From Agrobacterium larrymoorei (GTDB lineage Bacteria; Pseudomonadota; Alphaproteobacteria; Rhizobiales; Rhizobiaceae), in NCBI RefSeq assembly GCF_013322225.1, contig NZ_JAAMFB010000010.1, forward strand, positions 1 to 64,000: a stretch of 64,000 nucleotides of DNA. Reading direction: 5' to 3'. The stretch's first letter is position 1. Every line of letters begins with the position of its first letter. The position numbers and the translations under genes are program-made. Below the pieces are notes generated by a model. The model was not told where the DNA came from and made no database searches. It saw only the letters and a list, made by a program, of their open reading frames with translations. Positions 8,395 to 16,655 of this stretch are shown here, one piece after another.

Positions 8395-8457
8395 TCAGAT
8401 CAGGGCACGCTTCGCCGGTCTCGGCAAGGGCAATCGACTACTACTGTCGCTAGACAT
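8395..8457 (-). CDS. Putative 20-residue leader peptide upstream of mgtE
   Basis: An ATG at 8457 opens a frame of 20 codons, read as MSSDSSSR-LPLPRP-AKRALI, ending in TGA at 8395-8397. GGAG stands nine bases before the ATG, a good ribosome site. The stop lies 60 bases before the mgtE start and just before the RBS-sequestering inverted repeat. The order Ser/Asp-rich start, then a proline-rich LPLPRP, then basic residues, recalls enterobacterial MgtL (short, acidic and proline-rich), whose translation controls mgtA in response to Mg2+ and proline. MgtE is unrelated to MgtA, so any equivalence would be convergent. There is no evidence of expression. Confidence 0.5.
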   Translation of the reverse strand: MSSDSSSRLPLPRPAKRALI

Positions 8458-8606
8458 CTAATGATGCTCCGTGGATATCCGTGCCAGGTGGTTTTTACCC
8501 GCACGTAAGGCCTGTGGTGCGCCTGAATCTGGGAATAGTCAAGCGGGGCAAATATGAAATTTTTGCAAGGTTGGTTTGCTGGTGGAAGCGGTGCCTCTTG
8601 GCTTCG

Positions 8607-8725
8607 TCATTCCTGGTCTTGTGACAGGAATCTAGTCAGCCCAAGTCTTTGGGCAGAAAAGACTCTTTCGACGCGCAGACGCGCGTCAGCTGGATTCCTG
8701 TGACAAGCACAGGAATGAGGGGAGA
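8607..8725. repeat. RIME-like palindromic intergenic repeat
   Basis: The left arm (tcattcctggtcttgtgacaggaatc, from 8609) and right arm (ending near 8720, gattcctgtgacaagcacaggaatga) are inverted copies of each other. They flank a centre with a smaller dyad (gacgcgcagacgcgcgtc). This is the architecture of rhizobial intergenic mosaic elements, which fold into long hairpins. It sits between the mgtE promoter region and the 3' end of the MFS gene. Confidence 0.75.
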
Positions 8726-8729
8726 GGTG

Positions 8730-9977
8730 TCAGGCCAGCGCTTTTTCCCGCCGCTCCAGCACAACGGCTATCGCCAGCACCAGCAGTCCGCCGAAGGACA
8801 GTACGGCACCGATATAGCCCGTTGCCGCGTAGCCATACCCCATGGCGATGACGATGCCGCCGAGCCAGGCCCCGAGTGCGTTGGCGATGTTGAAGGCGGA
8901 ATGGTTGGAGGCTGCTGCGAGCGTCTGTGCGTCGGCTGCTACATCCATCAGGCGCGTCTGCACCGCCGGGCAGGCAGCGAAACCGCAGCCGATGAGGAAC
9001 ACGCAGATGCACATCACGGTCGGGTTGCTGGCGGCATAACCAAACAGCGCCATGATGAAGACATTGAAAGCCAACATGCCGCCAATCGTGCCGTTTAGCG
9101 AAATATCCGCCAGACGCGATCCCACGACATTGCCGACATTCATGCCGATGCCAAAGAGTGCCAGAACCATGGCGACGGTAGAGACCGGCATCATGGCGAC
9201 ATCGGTGGTGGTCTTGGCGATGTAGCTGAACACGGAGAACATGCCGCCAAAGCCGATTGCCGCAACGGCAAGCGTCAGCCACACCTGAATGCGGCGGAAT
9301 GCGCCCAGTTCCCGCCAGACGCTGGCACCTTCCTGCACCTTGTCACGCGGCTGAAACAGCCAGAGGAGTGCGACGGTGAGAATTGCGATTCCGCCGACCA
9401 TCATGAAAGCGGCGCGCCACGAGAACATCTGGCCGAAGAAGGTGGCAAGTGGGGTGCCAAGAAGCGTGGCGATGGTGAGCCCCAGCATGACGCGCCCAAC
9501 CGCGCGGGCGCGCCTGTGAATGGGAGCCATGGAGGCGGCGACCAGTGCCGCGACACCGAAATAGGCACCATGCGGCAGACCGGTGATGAAGCGCAGGGCT
9601 GTGAATGTCCAGAAGTCCGGGGCGACGGCGCTGAGGATGTTTCCGGCGGCGAAGACGCCCATCAGCGACAGAAGCAGCACGCGGCGCGAGAGGCGCGCAG
9701 CAAGTACAGCGATGATCGGCGCGCCGATGACGACGCCGAGCGCATAGGCTGTGATGACATAGCCTGCCACGGGGACGCTGACACCATAAGTTGAGGCGAC
9801 ATCCGGCAACAGGCCCATGATCGCGAATTCTCCGGTGCCGATGCCGAAGCCTCCAGCAGCAAGCGCGAGTTCGATCAGCGCGATGGAGAGGGGCGTCAGA
9901 CTTGTGGCAGCGGGCGACGGCTCAACGGTTTCAGATCCCGCCGCGGGGCGGTTTTCGGAAAGGCACGCATCGGTCAT
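8730..9977 (-). CDS. MFS transporter (AraJ/Bcr-like drug or sugar efflux)
   Basis: This 415-residue major facilitator protein has about 12 hydrophobic helices. GIGTGEFAIMGLLPDVA in helix 1 and RLSRRVLLLSLMGVF in the helix 2-3 loop match the DHA1/AraJ efflux branch. The ATG at 9977 (MTDACLSENRP) was chosen. The frame is open to 10061, but the extra sequence contains an unlikely phenylalanine-rich stretch. The substrate cannot be read from sequence. It ends at the palindromic repeat, which may contribute to transcription termination. Confidence 0.85.
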   Translation of the reverse strand: MTDACLSENRPAAGSETVEPSPAATSLTPLSIALIELALAAGGFGIGTGEFAIMGLLPDVASTYGVSVPVAGYVITAYALGVVIGAPIIAVLAARLSRRVLLLSLMGVFAAGNILSAVAPDFWTFTALRFITGLPHGAYFGVAALVAASMAPIHRRARAVGRVMLGLTIATLLGTPLATFFGQMFSWRAAFMMVGGIAILTVALLWLFQPRDKVQEGASVWRELGAFRRIQVWLTLAVAAIGFGGMFSVFSYIAKTTTDVAMMPVSTVAMVLALFGIGMNVGNVVGSRLADISLNGTIGGMLAFNVFIMALFGYAASNPTVMCICVFLIGCGFAACPAVQTRLMDVAADAQTLAAASNHSAFNIANALGAWLGGIVIAMGYGYAATGYIGAVLSFGGLLVLAIAVVLERREKALA

Positions 9978-10212
9978 GGGGGTCACGAAGAAACAGAAGA
10001 AGAAAAAAAGGGCAAGATCGAAGGTCATCGATCTGCCCTGACTGGAAGTTGCGGTCACCAAAATGACCTTATCTTTCGAATAACATGGTTTTGTGCATCG
10101 CGGTAGTCATTGATTCGTCAAAAAGGAAATTTCACGCAATGGTGTACGGAACCGAAACGACATCATAGCATTTTAATCGCGCGTTACGCGCAACAGGGGC
10201 TGGACGGGCAAT

Positions 10213-11124
10213 ATGAAGCTGGTGGCGATATTCAACCGCGATGGCGGTACTTTCAGGACCACCGATCTGGATGCCTATTGCGACCACGCCACAAAAGTCT
10301 TCACCGATGCTGGCCACGAGATCGAGTGCCGCCTGGTATCCGGCAAGGATATCGTGCAGGAAATGGAGCGCACGGCGGATGAGACCGGACTAGACGGGCT
10401 GATCGCCGGTGGCGGCGATGGCACCATTTCCGCTGCCGCTGGTATCGCGTGGAAACACGGAATTGCGCTTGGCGTGGTGCCTGCCGGAACCATGAACCTC
10501 TTTGCGCGCTCACTGAAATTGCCGCTCGACATCTGGCAGGCCGTCGACACGCTGGCCAAGGGTCATGTGCAGAACGTCGATATCGCCAGCGCCAACGGGC
10601 ACCCTTTCGTGCACCAATTTTCTGCGGGGCTTCATGCGCGCATGGTGCGCATTCGTGACAAGATGGAATATGCGTCCCGCCTCGGTAAAATCCGTGCGAA
10701 TATTCGCGCCGCCATCGGCGTCGTTCTCGATCCACCGGTCTTCGATGTGGAATTTACGGTTGCTGGCGAAACGCAGCACCGCCGGGTCTGCGCAATTTCA
10801 GCCTCCAACAACGAGTTCGGTGAAAACTCGCTGCTGGTGGCCGATGATATTACGCGCGGCCAGCTCGGCTTTTACGTGGCTGAAGCATTGACGCCCTCCG
10901 GAGTTGCGGGCCTCGCCATCGATATCCTGCGTGGAAAACTGAAGGAAAATTCGGCTGTAACGGCCATGGCGGTGACGGAGGCGGAACTGCATTTCCCGAA
11001 GCGCCGCCACGATGTGCGCTGCGTGATCGACGGTGAACTGCTGCCGATGGACCGCGATGTGAACCTGAAAATTCATGCAGGTGAACTCAAAGTCATCGTG
11101 GCGAAAGATTCCACAAACGTTTGA
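10213..11124 (+). CDS. Diacylglycerol kinase-family lipid kinase
   Basis: This 303-residue protein has the DAGK/sphingosine-kinase catalytic fold: LVAIFNRDGGTF at the start, the nucleotide-binding GGGDGTISAAAG near residue 70, and GVVPAGTMNLFARSLKLP next to it. The C-terminal beta-sandwich domain ends with the conserved VIDGELLPMDRD turn. Such enzymes (YegS/BmrU/DgkB types) phosphorylate lipids or related hydroxyl compounds in the cytoplasm at the membrane. The exact substrate is unknown. It stands alone on this strand, with the aminotransferase starting 80 bases downstream. Confidence 0.88.
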   Translation: MKLVAIFNRDGGTFRTTDLDAYCDHATKVFTDAGHEIECRLVSGKDIVQEMERTADETGLDGLIAGGGDGTISAAAGIAWKHGIALGVVPAGTMNLFARSLKLPLDIWQAVDTLAKGHVQNVDIASANGHPFVHQFSAGLHARMVRIRDKMEYASRLGKIRANIRAAIGVVLDPPVFDVEFTVAGETQHRRVCAISASNNEFGENSLLVADDITRGQLGFYVAEALTPSGVAGLAIDILRGKLKENSAVTAMAVTEAELHFPKRRHDVRCVIDGELLPMDRDVNLKIHAGELKVIVAKDSTNV

Positions 11125-11206
11125 TATTGCTGCGTCCTGACGCTGCCTTGCCAAATCGCGTTACAGTCGCCACACTCTCATGCATTGATTGGGAGTCTCA
11201 TGCGCG

Positions 11207-12577
11207 ATGAACGATGTTTCGAAAACGATATCCAACCTCGCCGCAATAGACGCCGCCCACCATCTCCACCCTTTTTCCGACATGGGCAAGCTGAACGCCT
11301 CCGGCACGCGTATCATCGAGCGTGCGGAAGGCGTGTTCGTCTATGACAGTACGGGCAAGAAATATTTGGATGCTTTCGCCGGGCTCTGGTGCGTCAACAT
11401 CGGGTATGGCCGACGCGAAATCGCCGATGCCGTGTTTCGGCAGATGAACGAGCTGCCCTACTACAATGCCTTTTTCGGCACCACGACACCGCCTGCCACG
11501 CTGCTTGCGCAAAAGATCGCGTCCCACGCGGGGCCGAATATGAACCATGTATTCTTCACCAACTCCGGTTCTGAGGCGACGGATACCTGGTTTCGTATGG
11601 CTCGGGTGTACTGGAAGGCGCTTGGCCATCCCACAAAGACCAAGGTGATTGCGCGCCGTAATGGATATCATGGTTCCACGGTGGCTGGAGCCTCGCTTGG
11701 CGGCATGACGTGGATGCATGAGCAGGGGAATTTGCCGATCGATGGCATTTCCCATATCGGCCAGCCCTATTGGTACGCGGAAGGCGGCGATCTCTCACCG
11801 GCGGAATTCGGTCTGAAGGTTGCCCGTGAACTGGATGCGAAAATCGATGAGCTGGGCGAGGAAAATGTCGCCGCTTTCGTGGCCGAACCGATACAGGGGG
11901 CAGGGGGTGTCATTATCCCGCCGGAAACCTACTGGCCGGAGATCGTGCGCATCTGCAAGGCGCGCAATATTCTGCTTGTCTCGGACGAGGTGATCTGCGG
12001 TTTCGGACGGCTGGGATCATGGTTCGGCTACCAGCATTTCGGCTTCGAGCCGGATCTGGCGCCGATCGCCAAGGGGCTGTCCTCGGGTTATCTGCCTATC
12101 GGCGGTGTGCTGGTGTCAGACCGCGTGGCCGAGGTCATGCTGACGGAAGTGGGCGACTTCAATCACGGCTTCACCTATTCCGGCCACCCCGCTTGTGCGG
12201 CCGCTGCGCTGGAGAACCTCCGGATCATCGAGGGTGAGGGGTTGGTCGACAGGGTGCGTAACGATATCGGCCCCTATTTTACAGAGGGCTTACAGAGCCT
12301 GCTGGACCACGATACGGTGGGAGAGGTAGCCAGTATCGGGCTGATAGGTGGCCTGCAACTGACCGCCGACAAGGCGACACGCAGGCGCTTCGAAAAGCCG
12401 GACGATATCGGCGTGATCGTGCGCAACCATTGCCTCGAGAACAGACTGATCATGCGCGCAACCGGCGACCGGATGCTGGCTTCCCCGGCCTTCACCATCA
12501 GCCATTCAGAGCTGGATCAGATCATCGAAACTTTGCGCAAAGGGCTAGACCACCTGCGTGAAACGGTAAGGGCTTGA
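11207..12577 (+). CDS. Class III aminotransferase (omega-amino acid/polyamine:pyruvate type)
   Basis: This 456-residue PLP-dependent transaminase is cytosolic. Diagnostic features are FTNSGSEATDTWFRMAR (phosphate cup), RRNGYHGSTVAGASLGG, the [12 protein letters not shown] region LLVSDEVICGFGRLG, and the Schiff-base lysine in APIAKGLSSGYLPIGG. The LWCVNIGYGR opening and the WYAEGGDLSP insertion are typical of the omega-amino acid/putrescine:pyruvate subgroup often annotated as aspartate aminotransferase family. The start at 11207 has GGGAG 11 bases upstream, preferred over a TTG at 11189. Three bases separate it from the OsmC gene, so they are co-transcribed. Confidence 0.9.
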   Translation: MNDVSKTISNLAAIDAAHHLHPFSDMGKLNASGTRIIERAEGVFVYDSTGKKYLDAFAGLWCVNIGYGRREIADAVFRQMNELPYYNAFFGTTTPPATLLAQKIASHAGPNMNHVFFTNSGSEATDTWFRMARVYWKALGHPTKTKVIARRNGYHGSTVAGASLGGMTWMHEQGNLPIDGISHIGQPYWYAEGGDLSPAEFGLKVARELDAKIDELGEENVAAFVAEPIQGAGGVIIPPETYWPEIVRICKARNILLVSDEVICGFGRLGSWFGYQHFGFEPDLAPIAKGLSSGYLPIGGVLVSDRVAEVMLTEVGDFNHGFTYSGHPACAAAALENLRIIEGEGLVDRVRNDIGPYFTEGLQSLLDHDTVGEVASIGLIGGLQLTADKATRRRFEKPDDIGVIVRNHCLENRLIMRATGDRMLASPAFTISHSELDQIIETLRKGLDHLRETVRA

Positions 12578-12580
12578 AGA

Positions 12581-13051
12581 ATGGCAGAACAGGAACATCG
12601 CTACATCGTTCATATTCAGTGGACGGGTAATCGCGGCACAGGGACATCGGGCTACCGCGACTATGGTCGGGATCATGTGATCTCCGCCCAAGGGAAAGCG
12701 GAGATAGCAGGGTCGTCCGATCCGGCTTTCCGTGGTGATGCCTCGCGCTGGAACCCGGAAGAACTTTTGCTCGCTTCCGTTTCCGCCTGTCATAAGCTTT
12801 GGTATCTGCACTTCTGCGCGGTTTCCGGCGTCGTGGTGAGCGACTATGTGGACGAGCCGGTGGGTGTGATGGTGCTGACGAAGGATGGTGGCGGGCACTT
12901 TACCGAGGTGGTGCTGAAGCCTGCCATAAAAATTACGCAGGGCGACATCGAGACCGCGCAGCGGCTGCACCACGACGCGCACGAGAAATGCTTCATCGCC
13001 AGTTCCGTAAACTTCCCGATCCGGGTGGAAGCAACCATCGAAGCGGCCTGA
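12581..13051 (+). CDS. OsmC-family peroxiredoxin-like protein
   Basis: This 156-residue protein of the OsmC/Ohr fold reduces organic peroxides through two cysteines. The first is in ASVSACHKLWYLHF and the second in HEKCFIASSVNFPI, the expected OsmC-type positions. The motif EELLLASVSACH is diagnostic. It lies immediately behind the class III aminotransferase, which may produce reactive aldehyde by-products, but the link is only positional. It is followed by a convergent glycosyltransferase gene with only 2 bases between stops. Confidence 0.88.
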   Translation: MAEQEHRYIVHIQWTGNRGTGTSGYRDYGRDHVISAQGKAEIAGSSDPAFRGDASRWNPEELLLASVSACHKLWYLHFCAVSGVVVSDYVDEPVGVMVLTKDGGGHFTEVVLKPAIKITQGDIETAQRLHHDAHEKCFIASSVNFPIRVEATIEAA

Positions 13052-13053
13052 AT

Positions 13054-14562
13054 TTACTTCAGCCCAATCGTTTCCCAGGCGTAATAAAAGGAATGGCGCT
13101 TGCCTCCCGCACCTGCGTAGGGAACTTCAATATTCCTGATTTCGGTCGGCGCGGGCAGGGAGGCGCGTGCAGCCAGACTGTTTAACGCAGCACCTGGATC
13201 ATCCAGCCGTTGCCCTTCGTTACTCGTACCCGCAAAGAGCACCGTTGCGCCTTGTGGAAGCTGCGCGGGGAAGGTTTCCACATCGCGATTGCCGGTGAGC
13301 ACCAGTGCTTTCGGAAACTGCATTTTCAGATTTCCGCCAACAAGCCCACCTGACGCAATGACATATTGCGGTTCCGTGTGACCTTCGCGCCGTACGGCTT
13401 CGCCGAAACGATCGTAAGGAATGTGAACCAGCGAATACCGCTCGAAATGTGGTGTAATCAGCCCCCGTCCAAGCAGGACAGTGATGAAGCCGACCGCTAG
13501 AACGGCGGTGACGGCAAGCATGGAGCCGAGTTTCGGCATGGCATCTATGCCGGATGCCCGGATTTTCAGGGCGAGATAAAGCGGCAGGAGCGCAATATAC
13601 ACCGCGAGCCATTTCTGGCGGATATGGGTAACGCCGACCAGGACAACGACGAGGAGAACGATGGCGAATGATATCAGCAATATGCGGCCGAAGACCTTCG
13701 TCCACTGATCGCTAGCAGAAATGATCTCCCTGATATTCTTATAGAATATCGCAGCGAAGATAGCGGTTGTCAGCGCAATTCCCTTGATGGCGGCGAGCAC
13801 CAGATCCTTGCTTCCGTCCAGCCTGTCGAACTTGATCTGCTCGCTGCCTTCCTTCATCTCGCCCAGCGTCTGGGCGGTGGCGATGTGCAGATTTTCCCAC
13901 ATCCAGAGGCCATGGGGAGAGACAACGACACCGGCGATGACAATCGTCAGCAACAGGCGCCAATCCAAAAGCCGTGCCCGCAAATCTTTCTCCGGCAGGA
14001 TCGCGATAATTGCTGCCAGCGGAATGGGAATGAAATTATACTTGGCCAGTCCGCCGATGCCGATGGCGATGCCGGTCAAGACATAACCCGCCAGACTTGG
14101 CTGCTTGAGCGTTCGAACGAAACCGTAGAGAAACAGCGAGACAGCAAAAAGCGCCAGAACGGTATGTGAAAGATCGCGCTGCGACATGACGAATACCGGC
14201 GGCAGCGTCAGAATGCCGAGAGTTGCGATATTCGGCAAAGCGCGGTCTTCCGGCATCAGCAGCCGTGCAGTGAGCCAATAGAACAGGCAGGAGAGAAACA
14301 GCAGCCCGTTTTTGAGAATGCTGAGCGAGGCGATGGATGCGCCGATGATTTCGTTCAGGCCATATTGCAGCCATGTGTAGAGCGGCGGCTGCGAGCCGTA
14401 GCCGAGCAGCAAATATTGCGCAAAAAGTGCCTGCTGCGTTTCGTCCACTTCAAGCGCGGGGGAACGGATAGTTCTGAATATGATCGCAAGCAGGAAATAC
14501 CCCGCAATCGTAACCATGACGACGTCTGGATTGCGGGATAGTGCTTTGCGCATAGGGCTCAA
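13054..14562 (-). CDS. GT39/ArnT-like membrane glycosyltransferase
   Basis: This 502-residue polytopic protein has roughly 10-12 hydrophobic helices and a soluble C-terminal part. The early ALEVDETQQALFAQ (acidic first periplasmic loop), YGSQPPLYTWLQY and GLAKYNFIPIPLAA resemble ArnT, PMT and rhizobial RgtA-D proteins, which transfer a sugar from a polyprenyl-phosphate donor to lipid A, core or protein at the periplasmic face. Its start overlaps the stop of the GT2 gene by an ATGA, indicating translational coupling. In rhizobia such pairs add galacturonic acid or other sugars to lipopolysaccharide; the sugar here is not determinable. Confidence 0.85.
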   Translation of the reverse strand: MSPMRKALSRNPDVVMVTIAGYFLLAIIFRTIRSPALEVDETQQALFAQYLLLGYGSQPPLYTWLQYGLNEIIGASIASLSILKNGLLFLSCLFYWLTARLLMPEDRALPNIATLGILTLPPVFVMSQRDLSHTVLALFAVSLFLYGFVRTLKQPSLAGYVLTGIAIGIGGLAKYNFIPIPLAAIIAILPEKDLRARLLDWRLLLTIVIAGVVVSPHGLWMWENLHIATAQTLGEMKEGSEQIKFDRLDGSKDLVLAAIKGIALTTAIFAAIFYKNIREIISASDQWTKVFGRILLISFAIVLLVVVLVGVTHIRQKWLAVYIALLPLYLALKIRASGIDAMPKLGSMLAVTAVLAVGFITVLLGRGLITPHFERYSLVHIPYDRFGEAVRREGHTEPQYVIASGGLVGGNLKMQFPKALVLTGNRDVETFPAQLPQGATVLFAGTSNEGQRLDDPGAALNSLAARASLPAPTEIRNIEVPYAGAGGKRHSFYYAWETIGLK

Positions 14563-15569
14563 GACCTGTCGTCGGAGAAAACTTTGCTGACGATGTAATT
14601 CGGCGTGCGCTCATCCCGGTAGTAGAGACGGGCGATCATTTCCGCCAGGATGCCGGTGGTGATGAACTGCATGGACGAGAGCAGCAGCACGACGCCGACC
14701 ATCAGCATGGGTCGCGTGCCTATGTCATTGCCGAAGATGAACTTGTCCACGAACAGGTAGAGCATGATGACGCTGGCAAGCGCGCCAAGCCCGAGGCCGA
14801 GCGAGCCGAAGAAGTGCCCGGGCCGCGCCTTGTAACGCATGAAGAACATGACCGACAGAAGGTCGAGAATGACACGGAATGTACGCGAAATACCGTATTT
14901 CGACGCGCCGAACTGGCGCGCATGGTGCGTGACCGGCATTTCACCGATGCGGGTGCTCGGCACTACGCCCGCCACCCAGGCTGGAATGAAGCGGTGCATT
15001 TCGCCCATCAGCTTCACCTGCTTGATGACGGATGAGCGATAGATTTTTAGGGAGCAGCCATAATCATGCAGGCGAACGCCGGTTATGCGGCCGATCAGGC
15101 GATTTGCGATCCAGGACGGAATTTTGCGCAGCACCAGCCCATCCTGCCGGTTCTTGCGCCAGCCGACCAGTAGATCGAGTTCGCGGCGCTCCAGCTCCGC
15201 CACCAGCATGGGAATGTCTTTCGGGTCGTTCTGAAGATCGCCATCCAGCGTAGCGATCAGCCTTCCCTTCGCCGCATCGATGCCCGCCTGCATGGCGGCG
15301 GTCTGGCCGAAATTTCGCTGCAAGGCCACGATCCTGAGATCAAGGCCGTCTTTAGAGAGATAGGACTTGGCATTGGCGATCGTCGCATCCGTGCTGCCAT
15401 CATCGATCAGGATCAGCTCCCACTGTGCGTCATAGGACGCCATAGCCTCCAAAACGCGCTCAATCAGCGGACCGACGCTTTCTTGCTCGTTGAAAATCGG
15501 GACAACAAGCGATAGTTCCGGTTTCGTGCTTGTCGGAACTTCGGTGTGTAGGGCGGTCGTTGCTGGCAC
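14559..15569 (-). CDS. GT2 polyprenyl-phosphate glycosyltransferase (DPM1/ArnC/RgtE type)
   Basis: This 336-residue enzyme has a cytosolic GT-A domain followed by two C-terminal transmembrane helices (about 235-260 and 270-295). Motifs are LSLVVPIFNEQESVGPL, LILIDDGSTD, ATLDGDLQNDP (metal-binding DxD) and the LVGWRKNRQDG loop. It would load a sugar from a nucleotide donor onto polyprenyl phosphate, making the substrate for the overlapping GT39 gene. The upstream flippase-like gene is divergent. The donor sugar is inferred to be a hexose or hexuronic acid only by analogy. Confidence 0.88.
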   Translation of the reverse strand: MPATTALHTEVPTSTKPELSLVVPIFNEQESVGPLIERVLEAMASYDAQWELILIDDGSTDATIANAKSYLSKDGLDLRIVALQRNFGQTAAMQAGIDAAKGRLIATLDGDLQNDPKDIPMLVAELERRELDLLVGWRKNRQDGLVLRKIPSWIANRLIGRITGVRLHDYGCSLKIYRSSVIKQVKLMGEMHRFIPAWVAGVVPSTRIGEMPVTHHARQFGASKYGISRTFRVILDLLSVMFFMRYKARPGHFFGSLGLGLGALASVIMLYLFVDKFIFGNDIGTRPMLMVGVVLLLSSMQFITTGILAEMIARLYYRDERTPNYIVSKVFSDDRS

Positions 15570-15703
15570 GGAGGCTTTCTCCTGTTGGAGCGTCCCTGTT
15601 CAATCGAAACGCTCTCACGCATAGGTAATATGCGCCAAAGCCGATAAGACGCGGCGCGGCGTTTGTCCAGTCAAGGTCACGCGCAGATGGGAATACGTAT
15701 AGT

Positions 15704-16639
15704 ATGTTACCGACACAGTGGCTAAGCCGCAACGCTATGACGCTTTTCACCGGGTTGGTCATCCTGGCCTACGCAGCCTTTATCCAATGGATGTGGGGCT
15801 GGGAAACGGTGCTGCGGCTGTGGTCCGAGGCGGGGTGGAGCGCAATGATTGCGGCGCTGCTTCTGCTGGTTTCGACCTATGTGCTAAGAACCTGGCGCAT
15901 CTACGATTATTTTCCAAACGAAACGAAAGCCCGGTTTGCGCCGCTGTTTCGCGTCGTTCAAATCCACAATCTGCTCAACATCATGCTGCCGTTCCGAAGC
16001 GGTGAAACCAGCTTTCCGCTGCTGATGCGCAAGGAGTTCGGCGTGACGCTGGTGCGGGGAACGTCCGCGCTGCTGGTGATGCGCCTGTTCGATCTGCATG
16101 CGTTGCTGGCGGCTGCGGGTATCGGCTTGGCTGTGGAAAAGGCAAGTGCGGCTGTCTGGCTCTGCTGGGCCGTATTCCTTCTTCTGCCGGTGTTCGGCTT
16201 TGCGATGCGCCGATTGATCTTCGGGCTTTTTCGCAAAAATGCCTCCTCGAAAACGGGCAGGCTTGCAGAGGAAGTTCATGCGGGCCTGCCCGTCGATAAC
16301 CGCGCCTTTCTGCGCGCATGGGGCGTGACGCTGATCAACTGGTTCGTGAAGATTGCCGTGCTGACATGGGTGCTGATGCTGATGGGAGGTTTGAGCCTGC
16401 CCGCAGGCTTCGGCGGTGCGCTAGGTGGAGAGCTTTCCTCCGTCCTGCCAGTTCATGCGCCGGGGGGCGTCGGTACGTATCCGGCGGGCATAACCGCCGG
16501 TGCAATCGGCTTTGGCGCACCCGCAGGCGAGGCGGCGCTTTCAGCGCTGGCGCAGGCGGCGGTCAATGTTCACCTGCTGGTCATTCTCTCGTCCCTGATC
16601 GGGACCAGTCTGGCGCTGTTCGTGCCGAAACACAAATAG
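15704..16639 (+). CDS. Flippase-like / lysylphosphatidylglycerol-synthase transmembrane domain protein
   Basis: This integral membrane protein has 311 residues and about eight helices, of the UPF0104/LPG-synthase transmembrane family. Recognisable parts are STYVLRTWRIYDYF, HNLLNIMLPFRSGETSFPLLM (the conserved P-x-R-x-G-E box) and the late GGELSSVLPVHAPGGVGTYPAG segment. Family members are thought to act in lipid translocation or to accompany polyprenyl-linked glycosyltransferases. The divergent arrangement with the GT2/GT39 pair (134 bases between starts) fits a role in the same surface-lipid pathway. No enzyme domain is fused to it. Confidence 0.8.
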   Translation: MLPTQWLSRNAMTLFTGLVILAYAAFIQWMWGWETVLRLWSEAGWSAMIAALLLLVSTYVLRTWRIYDYFPNETKARFAPLFRVVQIHNLLNIMLPFRSGETSFPLLMRKEFGVTLVRGTSALLVMRLFDLHALLAAAGIGLAVEKASAAVWLCWAVFLLLPVFGFAMRRLIFGLFRKNASSKTGRLAEEVHAGLPVDNRAFLRAWGVTLINWFVKIAVLTWVLMLMGGLSLPAGFGGALGGELSSVLPVHAPGGVGTYPAGITAGAIGFGAPAGEAALSALAQAAVNVHLLVILSSLIGTSLALFVPKHK

Positions 16640-16655
16640 CGCCAGCGCGATATTC

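Noticed and set aside
7435-8508. 357-codon open frame antisense to mgtE
   Set aside because: The sense strand is an unmistakable MgtE with CBS domains. The antisense frame also crosses the structured leader.
8335-8543. M-box (ykoK) Mg2+ riboswitch in the mgtE leader
   Set aside because: The conserved M-box core sequences were not found. The leader is short and is better explained by a leader peptide plus RBS hairpin.
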